Shown piece after piece: positions 55,289 to 64,000 of a stretch of DNA of 64,000 bases (positions within the stretch are counted from its first letter, which is position 1; each line of letters starts with the position of its first letter). The notes under the pieces were generated by a model that was given only the letters and a program-made list of their open reading frames with translations, was not told the DNA's origin and did not search any database. The position numbers and the translations under genes were made by a program. The DNA is from a bacterium. Lineage in GTDB: Bacteria; Bacillota; Clostridia; Oscillospirales; Oscillospiraceae. The stretch is from the NCBI GenBank assembly GCA_004562395.1, contig SFQY01000008.1, positions 1 through 64,000 on the forward strand. The letters run 5' to 3'.

Positions 55289-56710
55289 ATGGGTGGTTTC
55301 TTCGGAGCAATCTCCTGCAAGAACTGCATTTATGACGTCTTTTTCGGTACCGACTACCATTCCCACCTGGGCACCCGCCGGGCGGGAATGGCCTTTTACG
55401 ACCGGGATCGGGGCTTTCAGCGCCAGATCCACAACATCGAAAACACCCCCTTCCGCACCAAATTCGACTCGGATCTGACCAAGTTCTCCGGAAACGCCGG
55501 CATCGGCTGCATTTCCGACACCGATCCCCAGCCCCTGCTGGTGCGCTCCCACTTGGGCATGTTCGCCATCTCCACCGTGGGCATCATCAACAACGCCGAG
55601 GAGCTGGTCTCTTCCGCCTTCTCCGGTCCCGGCCATCAGTTCATGGCCATGTCCTCCGGGGATGTCAACACCACGGAGCTGACCGCCGCCCTTATCAACC
55701 AGCGGGAAGACCTTGTTGAGGGCATCCGCTACGCCCAGGACACCATCGACGGCTCCTGCACCATTCTGCTGCTGCTGAAAGACTGCATCATCGCCGCCCG
55801 GGACAAGCTGGGCCGCCTGCCGGTGCTGGTGGGAAAAAGCGACAGCGGCCTGTGCGTCTCCTTTGAGTCCTTCGCCTACCACAAGCTGGGCTACCAGGAT
55901 CACTACGAGCTGGGCCCCGGCGAAATCGTCCGCATCACCGAAACCGGCGTGGAGCAGCTGGCTGCCCCCGGCAAGAAAATGAAGATCTGCGCCTTCCTGT
56001 GGACCTATTACGGCTATCCCAACTCCAACTACGAGGGCAAAAACGTGGAGGTCATGCGCTACCGCAACGGCGAGATCATGGCCCGGGACGAGGAGGCCAA
56101 CGGCACCATGCCCGAGGTGGACTTCGTGGCAGGTGTCCCGGATTCCGGCCTGCCCCATGCCATCGGCTATGCCAACCATTCCCACAAGCCCTTCGCCCGG
56201 CCCTTCGTCAAGTACACCCCCACCTGGCCCCGGTCCTTCACCCCCTCCGATCAGGAAATGCGCAATCTGGTGGCCAAGATGAAGCAGATCCCCGTTCCGG
56301 AGCTGATCCAGGGCAAGAAGCTGCTGTTCGTGGACGACTCCATCGTCCGGGGCACCCAGCTTCGGGAGACGGTGGATTTCCTCTACAGCAGCGGCGCCAA
56401 GGAAGTGCATATGCGCTCTGCCTGTCCGCCCATTATGTACGGCTGCAAATACCTGAACTTCTCCCGGAGCAACTCCGAGATGGAGCTGCTGGCCCGGAAA
56501 ACCATCCAGAACCTGGAGGGCCTGGAGGGTCAGAAGCACGTGGACGAATACGCCGACAGCTCCACCCACCGGGGCAAATGTATGCTGAAGGCCATCTGTG
56601 AAGAGATGGGCTTCGACTCCCTGGGCTACCAGTCCCTGGACGGCCTGCTGGAGGCCATCGGCCTGGACCGGGACAAGGTCTGCACCTACTGCTGGACCGG
56701 AGAAGAATAA
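55289..56710 (+). CDS. purF: PurF-like amidophosphoribosyltransferase lacking the N-terminal cysteine
   Basis: 473 residues. The phosphoribosyltransferase half is standard, with the PRPP motif KKLLFVDDSIVRGTQLRE and AGVPDSGLPHAIGYA. The N-terminal glutaminase half is atypical. PurF normally exposes Cys as residue 1 after Met removal (MCG), but this begins MGGFFGAISCKNC, so glycine occupies that place, and the usual RYST and HNGN active-site stretches are not recognisable. The enzyme may use free ammonia, or another cysteine may serve. Late cysteines (RGKCMLKAICEEM, CTYCW) resemble the Fe-S ligands of Bacillus-type PurF. AAGGAGGATACCTGAT precedes the ATG. Confidence 0.88.
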   Translation: MGGFFGAISCKNCIYDVFFGTDYHSHLGTRRAGMAFYDRDRGFQRQIHNIENTPFRTKFDSDLTKFSGNAGIGCISDTDPQPLLVRSHLGMFAISTVGIINNAEELVSSAFSGPGHQFMAMSSGDVNTTELTAALINQREDLVEGIRYAQDTIDGSCTILLLLKDCIIAARDKLGRLPVLVGKSDSGLCVSFESFAYHKLGYQDHYELGPGEIVRITETGVEQLAAPGKKMKICAFLWTYYGYPNSNYEGKNVEVMRYRNGEIMARDEEANGTMPEVDFVAGVPDSGLPHAIGYANHSHKPFARPFVKYTPTWPRSFTPSDQEMRNLVAKMKQIPVPELIQGKKLLFVDDSIVRGTQLRETVDFLYSSGAKEVHMRSACPPIMYGCKYLNFSRSNSEMELLARKTIQNLEGLEGQKHVDEYADSSTHRGKCMLKAICEEMGFDSLGYQSLDGLLEAIGLDRDKVCTYCWTGEE

Positions 56711-56803
56711 TGTAAAGAACCCTCCGTATAGGCCGATGCCCCCATGGGTCCATACGGTATCCGCTGCAAAATAGATCACTTCCGAAAAAGGAGCTGTATT
56801 CTT

Positions 56804-57856
56804 ATGGATCATCAAAATTCCTATTCCGCCAGCTATGCCGCGGCGGGCGTTGACATCACCGCCGGTTATAAGGCTGTGGAGCTGATGAAAAAGCACGTTG
56901 CCCGGACCCGGAACGAGGGCTGTCTGGACGACGTGGGCGGCTTCGGCGGCTGCTTCGGGCTGCCCATCGCCGGAATGGAGGAGCCGGTTCTGGTTTCCGG
57001 CACCGACGGCGTCGGCACCAAGCTGAAGCTGGCCATCCTCATGGACAAGCATGACACCATCGGCATCGACTGCGTGGCCATGTGCGTCAACGACATCATC
57101 TGCGTGGGCGCGAAGCCCCTGTTCTTCCTGGACTACATCGCCTGCGGCAAGAATGTCCCGGAGAAGATCGCCGAGATCGTAAGCGGCGTGGCCGAGGGCT
57201 GCGTCCAGGCCGGCTCCGCCCTCATCGGCGGCGAGACCGCCGAGCATCCCGGCATGATGCCGGAGAACGAATACGACCTGGCCGGTTTCTCCGTGGGCAT
57301 CGTGGACAAGAAGAAGATCATCGACAAGACCACCATGCGTCCGGGTGACGTGGTCATCGCTCTGCCCTCCACCGGCATCCACTCCAACGGCTTCTCATTG
57401 TGCCGGAAGGTCTTTGACATCGACAACAACAACCCCGAGCTGTACGTTCCCCGGGAGGAACTGAAGGGCCAGACCATTGCCGAGGCCCTGCTGACCCCCA
57501 CCCGTATCTACGTCAAGCCCGTGCTGGCGCTGCTGGAAAAGGTCCAGGTCAAGGGCATCTCCCACATCACCGGCGGCGGCTTCTACGAGAACATTCCCCG
57601 TTCCATCCCCGACGGCCTGGGTGCCAAAATTGACAAGTCCGCCGTGAAGGTTCTGCCCATCTTCGACCTCATCGCCAAGTGGGGCAATATCCCTGAGCGG
57701 GACATGTTCAACACCTACAACATGGGCGTGGGCATGAGCATCGTGGTCCCCCCGGAGGAAGCGCAGACCGCTCTGGAGATCTTGAAGGCCAACGGCGAAG
57801 ACGCCTACGTCATCGGCTCCATCGTAGAAAGTGAAGAAAAGGTGATCCTGGAGTGA
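56804..57856 (+). CDS. purM: Phosphoribosylformylglycinamidine cyclo-ligase
   Basis: 350 residues, AIR synthetase, which closes the imidazole ring with ATP. Features: YAAAGVDITAGYKAVELMKK, VSGTDGVGTKLKLA, the Asp-rich GIDCVAMCVNDIICVGAKPL, GGETAEHPGMM and GISHITGGGFYENIPR. The ATG at 56804 follows AAAAAGGAG. It comes 93 bases after the purF-like gene and overlaps purN by four bases. Confidence 0.97.
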   Translation: MDHQNSYSASYAAAGVDITAGYKAVELMKKHVARTRNEGCLDDVGGFGGCFGLPIAGMEEPVLVSGTDGVGTKLKLAILMDKHDTIGIDCVAMCVNDIICVGAKPLFFLDYIACGKNVPEKIAEIVSGVAEGCVQAGSALIGGETAEHPGMMPENEYDLAGFSVGIVDKKKIIDKTTMRPGDVVIALPSTGIHSNGFSLCRKVFDIDNNNPELYVPREELKGQTIAEALLTPTRIYVKPVLALLEKVQVKGISHITGGGFYENIPRSIPDGLGAKIDKSAVKVLPIFDLIAKWGNIPERDMFNTYNMGVGMSIVVPPEEAQTALEILKANGEDAYVIGSIVESEEKVILE

Positions 57857-58455
57857 AAACCAAAATCGCGGTGCTGGTCTCCGGCGGCGGAACCAATCTC
57901 CAGGCGCTGATCGACGCCCAGGGCAAGGTCCTGAACAGCGGCCAGATCGTGCTGGTGGTCTCCAACAACCGGGAGGCCTACGCCCTGGAACGGGCGAAAA
58001 AGGCGGGCATCGACACCGCCGTGGTGCTGAAAAAGGAATGCGGCTCCCAGGCGGCCTTTGAGGAAAGGCTGAAGGAGGTCCTCACCTCCCATGGGATCGA
58101 GGTCATCATTCTGGCGGGCTTCATGACCATCCTGACGAAAACCTTCACCTCCTGCTACCCCAGGCGCATTCTGAACGTCCACCCCTCCCTGATCCCCAGC
58201 TTCTGCGGCGAGGGCTTCTACGGCCTGCGGGTCCATCAGGCGGCCCTGGACTACGGCGTGAAGGTCACCGGCGCCACCGTACATTTCGTCAACGAGATCC
58301 CCGACGGCGGCGAGATCATCGCACAGAAAGCCGTCTGTATCGAGCCCGGCGACACCCCGGAGATTCTGCAGCGCCGGGTCATGGAGCAGGCGGAATGGGT
58401 GCTCCTGCCTCAGGCAGCGGAAACCGTCTGCGCAGGATTGCAAAAGAAGGATTGA
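57853..58455 (+). CDS. purN: Phosphoribosylglycinamide formyltransferase
   Basis: 200 residues from a GTG overlapping the purM stop by four bases. GAR transformylase, using 10-formyl-THF. Signatures: KIAVLVSGGGTNLQALI, VVSNNREAYAL, LAGFMTILTKTFTS, the RILNVHPSLIPSF catalytic loop (Asn, His) and VTGATVHFVNEIPDGGEII with the catalytic aspartate region. Normal length. Confidence 0.96.
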   Translation: MKTKIAVLVSGGGTNLQALIDAQGKVLNSGQIVLVVSNNREAYALERAKKAGIDTAVVLKKECGSQAAFEERLKEVLTSHGIEVIILAGFMTILTKTFTSCYPRRILNVHPSLIPSFCGEGFYGLRVHQAALDYGVKVTGATVHFVNEIPDGGEIIAQKAVCIEPGDTPEILQRRVMEQAEWVLLPQAAETVCAGLQKKD

Positions 58456-58496
58456 CCCGCAATCGTTTGTAATGGAAAAGGCTCGTTTACCTTTCG

Positions 58497-58625
58497 ACAG
58501 CAGTTCAATGGTTCCACTGGCGCGGCAGCGCCCAAGCCTTCTCCTTGAGGAGAAGGTGCCCCAGGCCGCAGCCTGGGGCGGATGTGGTGTGCGGTACACA
58601 GTTGCGATGATCGAGACATTTCGGC
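58497..58625. repeat. Family D fragment between purN and purO
   Basis: Shares TGGTTCCACTGGCGC, CCCAAGCCTTCTCCTTGAGG and GGATGTGGTGTGC with 46150-46260. The inverted right half is missing. It interrupts the purine operon without a terminator T-run. Confidence 0.65.
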
Positions 58626-58659
58626 CGGCATTACCGGCTGTTAGAAATGGAGAATCATC

Positions 58660-59373
58660 ATGAACGTCTATGAAATCAAATCCATGGCTGAGCGCCTGGA
58701 GGGCAATACCTATCCCGGCCGGGGCATTGTACTGGGCCTGACCCCCGACGGCAAGACCTCCGTGGCCGCCTATTTCATCATGGGCCGCAGCGTCAACAGC
58801 CGCAACCGGGTCTTCGTCCGGGAGCCCGACGGCATCCGCACCGAGGCCTTTGATCCCAGCAAAATGGTGGACCCCAGCCTGATCATCTATCACCCCGTCC
58901 GGGAGATCGGCCAGGGCCTCATCGTCACCAACGGCGACCAGACCGACACCATCTGGGAATTCCTGGCCCGGGGGGAGAGCTGGGAAGCCGCCCTGCGGAC
59001 CCGGAAGTTTGAACACGACGGCCCCAACTGGACCCCCCGGATCTCCGGCCTGATTGCCCCCGACGGCAGCTATAAGATGTCCATCCTGAAGTCTGCCGAC
59101 CCGGAAGGTTCCGCCTGCGCCCGGTTCTTCTATGAGTACCCCGCCATCGCCGGTCTGGGCCACTTCCTGCACACCTACGTCTGCGACGGCAATCCCGTGA
59201 TCCCCACCTTCCAGGGAGAGCCGGAGCGGGTCTCCATTCCTGCCGATATCGATGCTTTCACCGCCGAGCTGTGGGAAAACCTGAACGAAGATAACAAAAT
59301 CTCCCTGTTTGTGCGCTACACGAACCTGGAAACCCGGAAGTTTGAGCAGCGCATCCTGAACAAGCATCTGTAA
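58660..59373 (+). CDS. purO: IMP cyclohydrolase, PurO type
   Basis: 237 residues. Belongs to the IMP_cyclohyd family first known from archaeal PurO, which closes FAICAR to IMP. It is not the MGS-like domain found in bifunctional PurH. Segments: NTYPGRGIVLGLTPDGKTSV, AYFIMGRSVNSRNRVFV, SLIIYHPVREIGQGLIVTNG and TPRISGLIA. It sits directly before a stand-alone AICAR transformylase, so the two together replace PurH. The start ATG at 58660 has GGAGAATCATC upstream. Confidence 0.92.
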   Translation: MNVYEIKSMAERLEGNTYPGRGIVLGLTPDGKTSVAAYFIMGRSVNSRNRVFVREPDGIRTEAFDPSKMVDPSLIIYHPVREIGQGLIVTNGDQTDTIWEFLARGESWEAALRTRKFEHDGPNWTPRISGLIAPDGSYKMSILKSADPEGSACARFFYEYPAIAGLGHFLHTYVCDGNPVIPTFQGEPERVSIPADIDAFTAELWENLNEDNKISLFVRYTNLETRKFEQRILNKHL

Positions 59374-59401
59374 TTTCACCGTGTTTTTGGAGGGAACGAA
59401 C

Positions 59402-60586
59402 ATGAATGAATTTGAACTGAAATACGGCTGCAACCCCAACCAGAAGCCCGCGAAAATCTATATGGCGGACGGCTCCCAGCTGCCCATCACCATTCTGAAC
59501 AGCCGTCCCGGCTACATCAATTTTCTGGATGCCCTGAACTCCTGGCAGCTGGTGAAGGAGCTGAAGGAAGCCACCGGCATGGTGGCTGTCACCTCCTTCA
59601 AGCATGTCTCCCCCACCTCCGCCGCCGTGGGCAAACCCCTTCCGGAAAACCTGAAGAAGGCCTGCTTCGTGGACGACGTGCCGGAGCTGGACGACAGCCC
59701 CCTGGCCTGCGCCTATGCCCGGGCAAGAGGCACCGACCGGATGTGTTCCTTCGGTGACTGGGTGGCCCTGAGTGATGTCTGCGACGTGACCACCGCCAAG
59801 CTCATCGCCCGGGAGGTCTCCGACGGTGTCATCGCCCCCGGCTACACCGATGAGGCCTTGGCCATTCTGAAAACCAAGCGCAAGGGCGGCTACAACGTGG
59901 TGGCCATCGACCCCGACTACGTCCCCGCCGAGCAGGAGACCAAGCAGGTATTCGGCATCACCTTCCAGCAGGGCCGCAACAACTTCAAGATCGGCGAGCA
60001 TCTGCTTGAAAACATCGTCACCAAAAACAAGGATCTGCCCCAGTCCGCCAAAACCGACCTGATCGTGGCCCTGATCACCCTGAAATACACCCAGTCTAAC
60101 TCCGTGTGCTTTGCCTATGACGGCCAGGCCATCGGCGTGGGCGCCGGACAGCAGTCCCGGATCCACTGCACCCGCTTGGCCGGCGGCAAGGCGGACACCT
60201 TCTTCCTGCGGATGCATCCCAAGACCCTGGCCCTGCCCTTCCGGGAGGACCTGGGCCGTCCCAACCGGGACAACGTCATTGACGGCTACATCAACGGCAA
60301 CGAGGAGGATGTCTGCGCCGAGGGTATCTGGCAGAATTACTTCACCCGCCAGCCGGAGCGCCTGACCGCCGAGGACAAGCGGGCATACCTGGACGGCATC
60401 ACCGGCGTGGCCCTGGGCTCCGACGCCTTCTTCCCCTTCGCCGACAACATCAAGCGGGCCAAGGCCTCCGGCGTCAGCTACATCGCCGAGCCCGGCGGCT
60501 CCATCCGGGACGACCTGGTCATCGAAGAGTGCGACAAGGACGGCATCGTCATGGCCTTCACCGGTATGCGGCTGTTCCACCATTGA
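59402..60586 (+). CDS. purH: Stand-alone AICAR formyltransferase
   Basis: 394 residues. Corresponds to the transformylase part of PurH: ELKYGCNPNQKPAKIY at the N-terminus, VTSFKHVSPTSAAVG with the Lys-His pair, RARGTDRMCSFGDWVAL, IAPGYTDEALAIL, LIVALITLKYTQSNSVCFA, IGVGAGQQSRIHCTRLAG and a terminal GMRLFHH. The cyclohydrolase half is absent. It uses 10-formyl-THF to formylate AICAR, the step whose shortage raises ZTP and would act on the riboswitch at the operon start. The ATG follows TTGGAGGGAA. Confidence 0.94.
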   Translation: MNEFELKYGCNPNQKPAKIYMADGSQLPITILNSRPGYINFLDALNSWQLVKELKEATGMVAVTSFKHVSPTSAAVGKPLPENLKKACFVDDVPELDDSPLACAYARARGTDRMCSFGDWVALSDVCDVTTAKLIAREVSDGVIAPGYTDEALAILKTKRKGGYNVVAIDPDYVPAEQETKQVFGITFQQGRNNFKIGEHLLENIVTKNKDLPQSAKTDLIVALITLKYTQSNSVCFAYDGQAIGVGAGQQSRIHCTRLAGGKADTFFLRMHPKTLALPFREDLGRPNRDNVIDGYINGNEEDVCAEGIWQNYFTRQPERLTAEDKRAYLDGITGVALGSDAFFPFADNIKRAKASGVSYIAEPGGSIRDDLVIEECDKDGIVMAFTGMRLFHH

Positions 60587-60606
60587 TCGTTGATAGACGC
60601 CTCCTT

Positions 60607-60742
60607 CGTAGGGCGGGGTCATGACCCCGCCGGGCACGAACGGAACAGAGCGGCTAACCAGACGCGGAGACGGAAGATTTCAGAATGGTTTTTACCAAGC
60701 AGTCAACGAACCCTGCGGCGGGGTCATGACACCCGCCCTACG
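60607..60742. repeat. Family B core repeat between AICAR transformylase and purD genes
   Basis: Inverted pair of CGTAGGGCGGGGTCATGACC and its near-complement (CATGACACCCGCCCTACG, one extra base), 136 bp in all, without the outer AT-rich arms. It may form a large hairpin inside the purine operon transcript; the rest of the gap to 60836 is AT-rich with no convincing promoter. Confidence 0.68.
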
Positions 60743-60836
60743 AAGGGTGCTGTGTGAATCAATCATTTATCATCCGTTTTCAAAACTGCGTTAAAACAGC
60801 AAATACGTAATCTTATTTCTCCAAAAAAGGGATTGA

Positions 60837-62108
60837 ATGTTTATGAAACTGTTAGTCGTCGGCGGCGGTGGCCGGGAACATGCCATCATCCGCTCTTTGA
60901 AAAAGAATCCGCAGGTTACCGAGATTTTTGCCCTTCCCGGTAACGGCGGAATCGCCGCGGACGCCACCTGCGTCCCCATCGGCGCTACGGATATTGAAAA
61001 GATCGTAGCCTTCGCCGTGGAAAACAAGATCGATTACGCCGTGGTGGCGCCGGACGATCCTCTGGTTCTGGGCTGCGTGGACGCCCTGGAGGCCAAGGGC
61101 ATTCCCTGCTTCGGCCCCCGGGCAAACGCCGCCATCATCGAGGGCAGCAAGGTCTTCTCCAAGAACCTGATGAAGAAATACGGCATTCCCACCGCCAGAT
61201 ACGAAATCTTTGACGATATGGCCGCTGCCCTTCGCTACCTGGAGACTGCCCCCATTCCCACCGTCATCAAGGCCGACGGTCTGGCCCTGGGCAAGGGCGT
61301 CATTATCGCGAGCACCCGGGAGGAGGCCAAAGCCGCCGTCCGGGACATGATGGAGGGCCACATCTTCGGCAAATCCGGTGACCACATCGTTATCGAGGAA
61401 TTTCTCACCGGTCCCGAGGTTTCCGTGCTGTCCTTCACCGACGGCAAGGTGGTAAAGCCCATGGTATCCTCCATGGACCACAAGCGGGCCGGGGACAACG
61501 ACACCGGCCTGAACACCGGCGGCATGGGCACCGTGGCCCCCAACCCCTACTACACTCCGGAGGTGGCCCGGCGGTGCATGGAAGAGATCTTCCTGCCCAC
61601 CATCGCCGCCATGAACGCCGAGGGCCGGACCTTCAAAGGCTGCCTGTACTTCGGCCTGATGATCACCCCCGACGGCCCCAAGGTCATTGAGTACAACTGC
61701 CGCTTCGGCGATCCCGAGACTCAGGTGGTGCTGCCCCTGCTGGAAAGCGACCTGCTGACCGTCATGCAGGCCACTTCCAACGGCACTCTGGCGGAAACCG
61801 AAGTGAAGTTTGCGGACAAGCACGCCTGCTGCGTCATCACCGCCTCCGCGGGCTATCCCAAAAGCTACAAAAAGGGCTTCCAGCTGACCATGACGGAGGA
61901 AGCCGCCGCCCACACCTACGTGGCCGGAGCCAAGCTGGAAAACGGCAGGCTGCTGACCTCCGGAGGCCGGGTCACCGGCACCACCGCCATGGCGGATTCC
62001 CTGCCGGACGCCATCCGGGAGGCCTACCGCATTGCCGACGGCGTCCGGTTTGAGAATGCCTACCGCAGAAGCGACATCGGCCAGCGGGCGCTGCAGGCCC
62101 TGAAATAA
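60837..62108 (+). CDS. purD: Phosphoribosylamine-glycine ligase
   Basis: 423 residues, ATP-grasp enzyme joining glycine to phosphoribosylamine. Motifs: KLLVVGGGGREHAII, VVAPDDPLVLGCVDAL, GKGVIIASTREEA, GPEVSVLSFTDGK, NTGGMGTVAPNPYY and VIEYNCRFGDPETQVVLPLL. Two starts are possible, ATG 60837 with the AAAAGGG site five bases away, or ATG 60843, which matches family N-termini better; the first is listed because of ribosome-site spacing. Confidence 0.96.
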   Translation: MFMKLLVVGGGGREHAIIRSLKKNPQVTEIFALPGNGGIAADATCVPIGATDIEKIVAFAVENKIDYAVVAPDDPLVLGCVDALEAKGIPCFGPRANAAIIEGSKVFSKNLMKKYGIPTARYEIFDDMAAALRYLETAPIPTVIKADGLALGKGVIIASTREEAKAAVRDMMEGHIFGKSGDHIVIEEFLTGPEVSVLSFTDGKVVKPMVSSMDHKRAGDNDTGLNTGGMGTVAPNPYYTPEVARRCMEEIFLPTIAAMNAEGRTFKGCLYFGLMITPDGPKVIEYNCRFGDPETQVVLPLLESDLLTVMQATSNGTLAETEVKFADKHACCVITASAGYPKSYKKGFQLTMTEEAAAHTYVAGAKLENGRLLTSGGRVTGTTAMADSLPDAIREAYRIADGVRFENAYRRSDIGQRALQALK

Positions 62109-62137
62109 CAAAACCGAAGCTAGGAGGAATTCACCCC

Positions 62138-64000
62138 ATGGTTTATCGCGTATTTGTAGAGAAAAAGGAAGGTCTGGCCAACGAGGCCAAGGGGCTGCTC
62201 AGCGAAGCAAAGCATCTGCTGGGCATCGAACATCTGACGGATGTCCGCCTCTTCAACCGCTATGACGCGGAGAACATCACCGAAGAGCTGTTTCAGTATG
62301 CCGTGAAGACCGTTTTCTCCGAGCCGCAGCTGGACGTGGCTTCTTCGTCCATCGACCTGCCCGGAGCTTATGTCTTCGCCGTGGAGGCCCTGCCCGGTCA
62401 GTTTGACCAGCGGGCTGACTCCGCCGCCCAGTGTATCCAGATCATCTCCCAGGGGGACCGGCCCCTGATCCGTACCGCCAAGGTCTACGCCCTGTACGGC
62501 CCGCTGACCGAGGCAGAAATCGCGGAGTTCAAGAAGTATGTCATCAACCCCGTGGAATGCCGGGAGGCGGCTCTGGAGCTTCCGGAAACCCTGGCCATTC
62601 CCTACGACATCCCCACGGAAGTGGCCACCCTCACCGGCTTCACCCGGCTGAACCGGGAAGGTCTGGACAATTTTATCCGCGAGTACGGCCTTGCCATGGA
62701 TCTGGATGACATTGCCTTCTGCCAGTCCTATTTTGTCACCGAGCAGCGGGACCCCACCATCACCGAGATCCGGATGATCGACACCTACTGGTCCGATCAC
62801 TGCCGCCATACCACCTTCGGCACCATCATCGACAAGGTCCGCTTTGACGATCCGCTGCTGCAGAAGACCTATGAGACCTATCTCGCCACCCGCAGCGCCC
62901 TGGGCCGGGAAAACAGGCCCGTCTGTCTGATGGATCTGGCCACCATCGCCGTCAAGCATCTGCGCTCCGCCGGAAAGCTTCAGAAGCTGGACGAGAGCGA
63001 GGAAATCAACGCCTGCACCGTAAAGATCGACGTGACCGTGGACGGCGTCACCGAGCCCTGGCTGCTGCTGTTCAAGAACGAGACCCACAACCATCCCACG
63101 GAAATTGAGCCCTTCGGCGGCGCGGCCACCTGCATCGGCGGCGCCATCCGGGACCCCCTGTCCGGCCGCAGCTATGTCTACGGTGCCATGCGGGTCACCG
63201 GCGCGGCGGACCCCCTGAAGAGCGTGTCGGAGACCATTCCCGGCAAGCTGCCCCAGCGCAAGATCGTCACCACCGCCGCCGCGGGCTACTCCTCCTACGG
63301 CAACCAGATCGGTCTGGCCACCGGCATTGTGGATGAAATTTACCATCCCGGCTACGCTGCCAAGCGCATGGAAATCGGCGCGGTCATCGCCGCCGCCCCC
63401 GCGGAGAATGTCCGCCGGGAACGGCCGGACCCCGGCGACGTGGTGATCCTGCTGGGCGGCAGCACCGGCCGTGACGGCATCGGAGGCGCCACCGGCTCCT
63501 CCAAGGCCCACAACACCCGGTCCGTGGAAACCTGCGGCTCCGAGGTTCAGAAGGGCAATGCCCCCGAGGAACGGAAGCTCCAGCGTCTGTTCCGAAACAG
63601 CGAGGCCTCCCGTCTCATCAAGCGCTGCAACGACTTCGGTGCCGGCGGCGTTTCCGTGGCCATCGGCGAGCTGGCCGACGGTCTGAGCATCGACCTCAAC
63701 GCCGTCCCCAAGAAATACGAGGGTCTGGACGGCACGGAGCTTGCCATCTCCGAGTCCCAGGAGCGTATGGCCGTGGTGGTGGAAGCCAAGGACGTGGCCC
63801 GGTTCCTGGAGCTGGCCGGTACGGAAAACCTGAACGCGGTTCCCGTGGCCACAGTCACCGAGGACCCCCGTCTGGTGATGCGCTGGAACGGGAAGGTCAT
63901 CTGCGATATCAGCCGGGACTTCCTGAACTCCAACGGTGCCGCCAAGCACATCACCGTGGAGGCGGAAAAGCCTGCGGTCTTTGCCAAGACCGTCCGGGGC
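62138..64000 (+). CDS. purL: Phosphoribosylformylglycinamidine synthase, N-terminal part
   Basis: First 621 residues of a large FGAM synthase running off the right edge. The N-terminus has a PurS-like domain (MVYRVFVEKKEGLANEAKGL) and a linker, then the synthetase core: YWSDHCRHTTFGTII, LLLFKNETHNHPTEIEPFGG, GGAIRDPLSGRSYVYGAMRV, GSTGRDGIGGATGSS and GAGGVSVAIGELADG. The fused PurS domain suggests the long single-chain type with a C-terminal glutaminase beyond the window. The start at ATG 62138 follows TAGGAGGAATTC, 29 bases after purD. Confidence 0.95.
   Translation, partial: MVYRVFVEKKEGLANEAKGLLSEAKHLLGIEHLTDVRLFNRYDAENITEELFQYAVKTVFSEPQLDVASSSIDLPGAYVFAVEALPGQFDQRADSAAQCIQIISQGDRPLIRTAKVYALYGPLTEAEIAEFKKYVINPVECREAALELPETLAIPYDIPTEVATLTGFTRLNREGLDNFIREYGLAMDLDDIAFCQSYFVTEQRDPTITEIRMIDTYWSDHCRHTTFGTIIDKVRFDDPLLQKTYETYLATRSALGRENRPVCLMDLATIAVKHLRSAGKLQKLDESEEINACTVKIDVTVDGVTEPWLLLFKNETHNHPTEIEPFGGAATCIGGAIRDPLSGRSYVYGAMRVTGAADPLKSVSETIPGKLPQRKIVTTAAAGYSSYGNQIGLATGIVDEIYHPGYAAKRMEIGAVIAAAPAENVRRERPDPGDVVILLGGSTGRDGIGGATGSSKAHNTRSVETCGSEVQKGNAPEERKLQRLFRNSEASRLIKRCNDFGAGGVSVAIGELADGLSIDLNAVPKKYEGLDGTELAISESQERMAVVVEAKDVARFLELAGTENLNAVPVATVTEDPRLVMRWNGKVICDISRDFLNSNGAAKHITVEAEKPAVFAKTVRG

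Overview
The window (about 60% G+C, strong AGGAGG-type ribosome sites, reverse rubrerythrin, BspA-like surface proteins, CooT, PurO) looks like a chromosome segment of a strictly anaerobic gut Clostridium, most likely from the Oscillospirales. This placement is inferred from gene content only. No rRNA, tRNA, CRISPR array, transposase or phage gene was seen.

Region 1 (1-16530, all minus strand) is a sugar-acid catabolic island. An upstream operon (16229 down to 9870) encodes a TRAP transporter (DctP, DctQ, DctM), an UlaG-like metallo-hydrolase, an SDR dehydrogenase, an enolase-superfamily sugar-acid dehydratase and a KDPG/KHG aldolase. A downstream operon (6818 to beyond base 1) encodes a GlcD-like FAD oxidoreductase, an Fe-S protein, EtfB, EtfA, an IolB-type isomerase, an FGGY kinase and an Ldh2-type dehydrogenase. 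Between them lie an RpiR-family regulator with an aldose epimerase, and a YcxB-like protein. Two nearly identical palindromes of the form TGTAGTnAAATTACA, resembling the site of the RpiR-family regulator HexR, precede the two operons. They suggest one regulon acting on an unidentified hydroxy- or deoxy-sugar acid.

Region 2 (16804-25893) is a molybdenum island. A BtuCDF/MolABC-like ABC importer, a ModE-like regulator and a fusion of a P-loop NTPase with a MocA/MobA-like nucleotidyltransferase are divergent from a three-subunit molybdenum hydroxylase of the xanthine dehydrogenase family. xpt is convergent with the hydroxylase genes.

Region 3 (26015-29512) holds metal and oxidative-stress genes: a His-rich CsoR/RcnR-type repressor, a Cys-rich small protein, CooT, a Fur/PerR-type regulator and reverse rubrerythrin. 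An AT-rich insert lies between two copies of the 3' end of the rubrerythrin gene. Region 4 (30107-45296) encodes a lipoprotein and two very large secreted repeat proteins: a GLUG/YDG protein of 1,336 residues and a BspA-like leucine-rich-repeat protein of 2,899 residues. A minimal rubredoxin and a desulforedoxin-like protein follow. Their promoter shares an 18-bp box, at identical spacing, with the PerR-type gene.

Region 5 (46520-54338) is an MBL-fold protein, a two-component system and an ABC transporter with an FtsX-like permease, followed by two membrane proteins (acyltransferase and TraX families). Region 6 (54563-64000) is a purine biosynthesis operon behind a ZTP-type riboswitch: purE, a purF-like gene without the usual catalytic cysteine, purM, purN, purO, a stand-alone AICAR transformylase, purD and the start of purL.

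Intergenic spaces hold several families of palindromic repeats. One has a conserved 13-bp end (AAATGATCGTTTA) but different internal modules from copy to copy.
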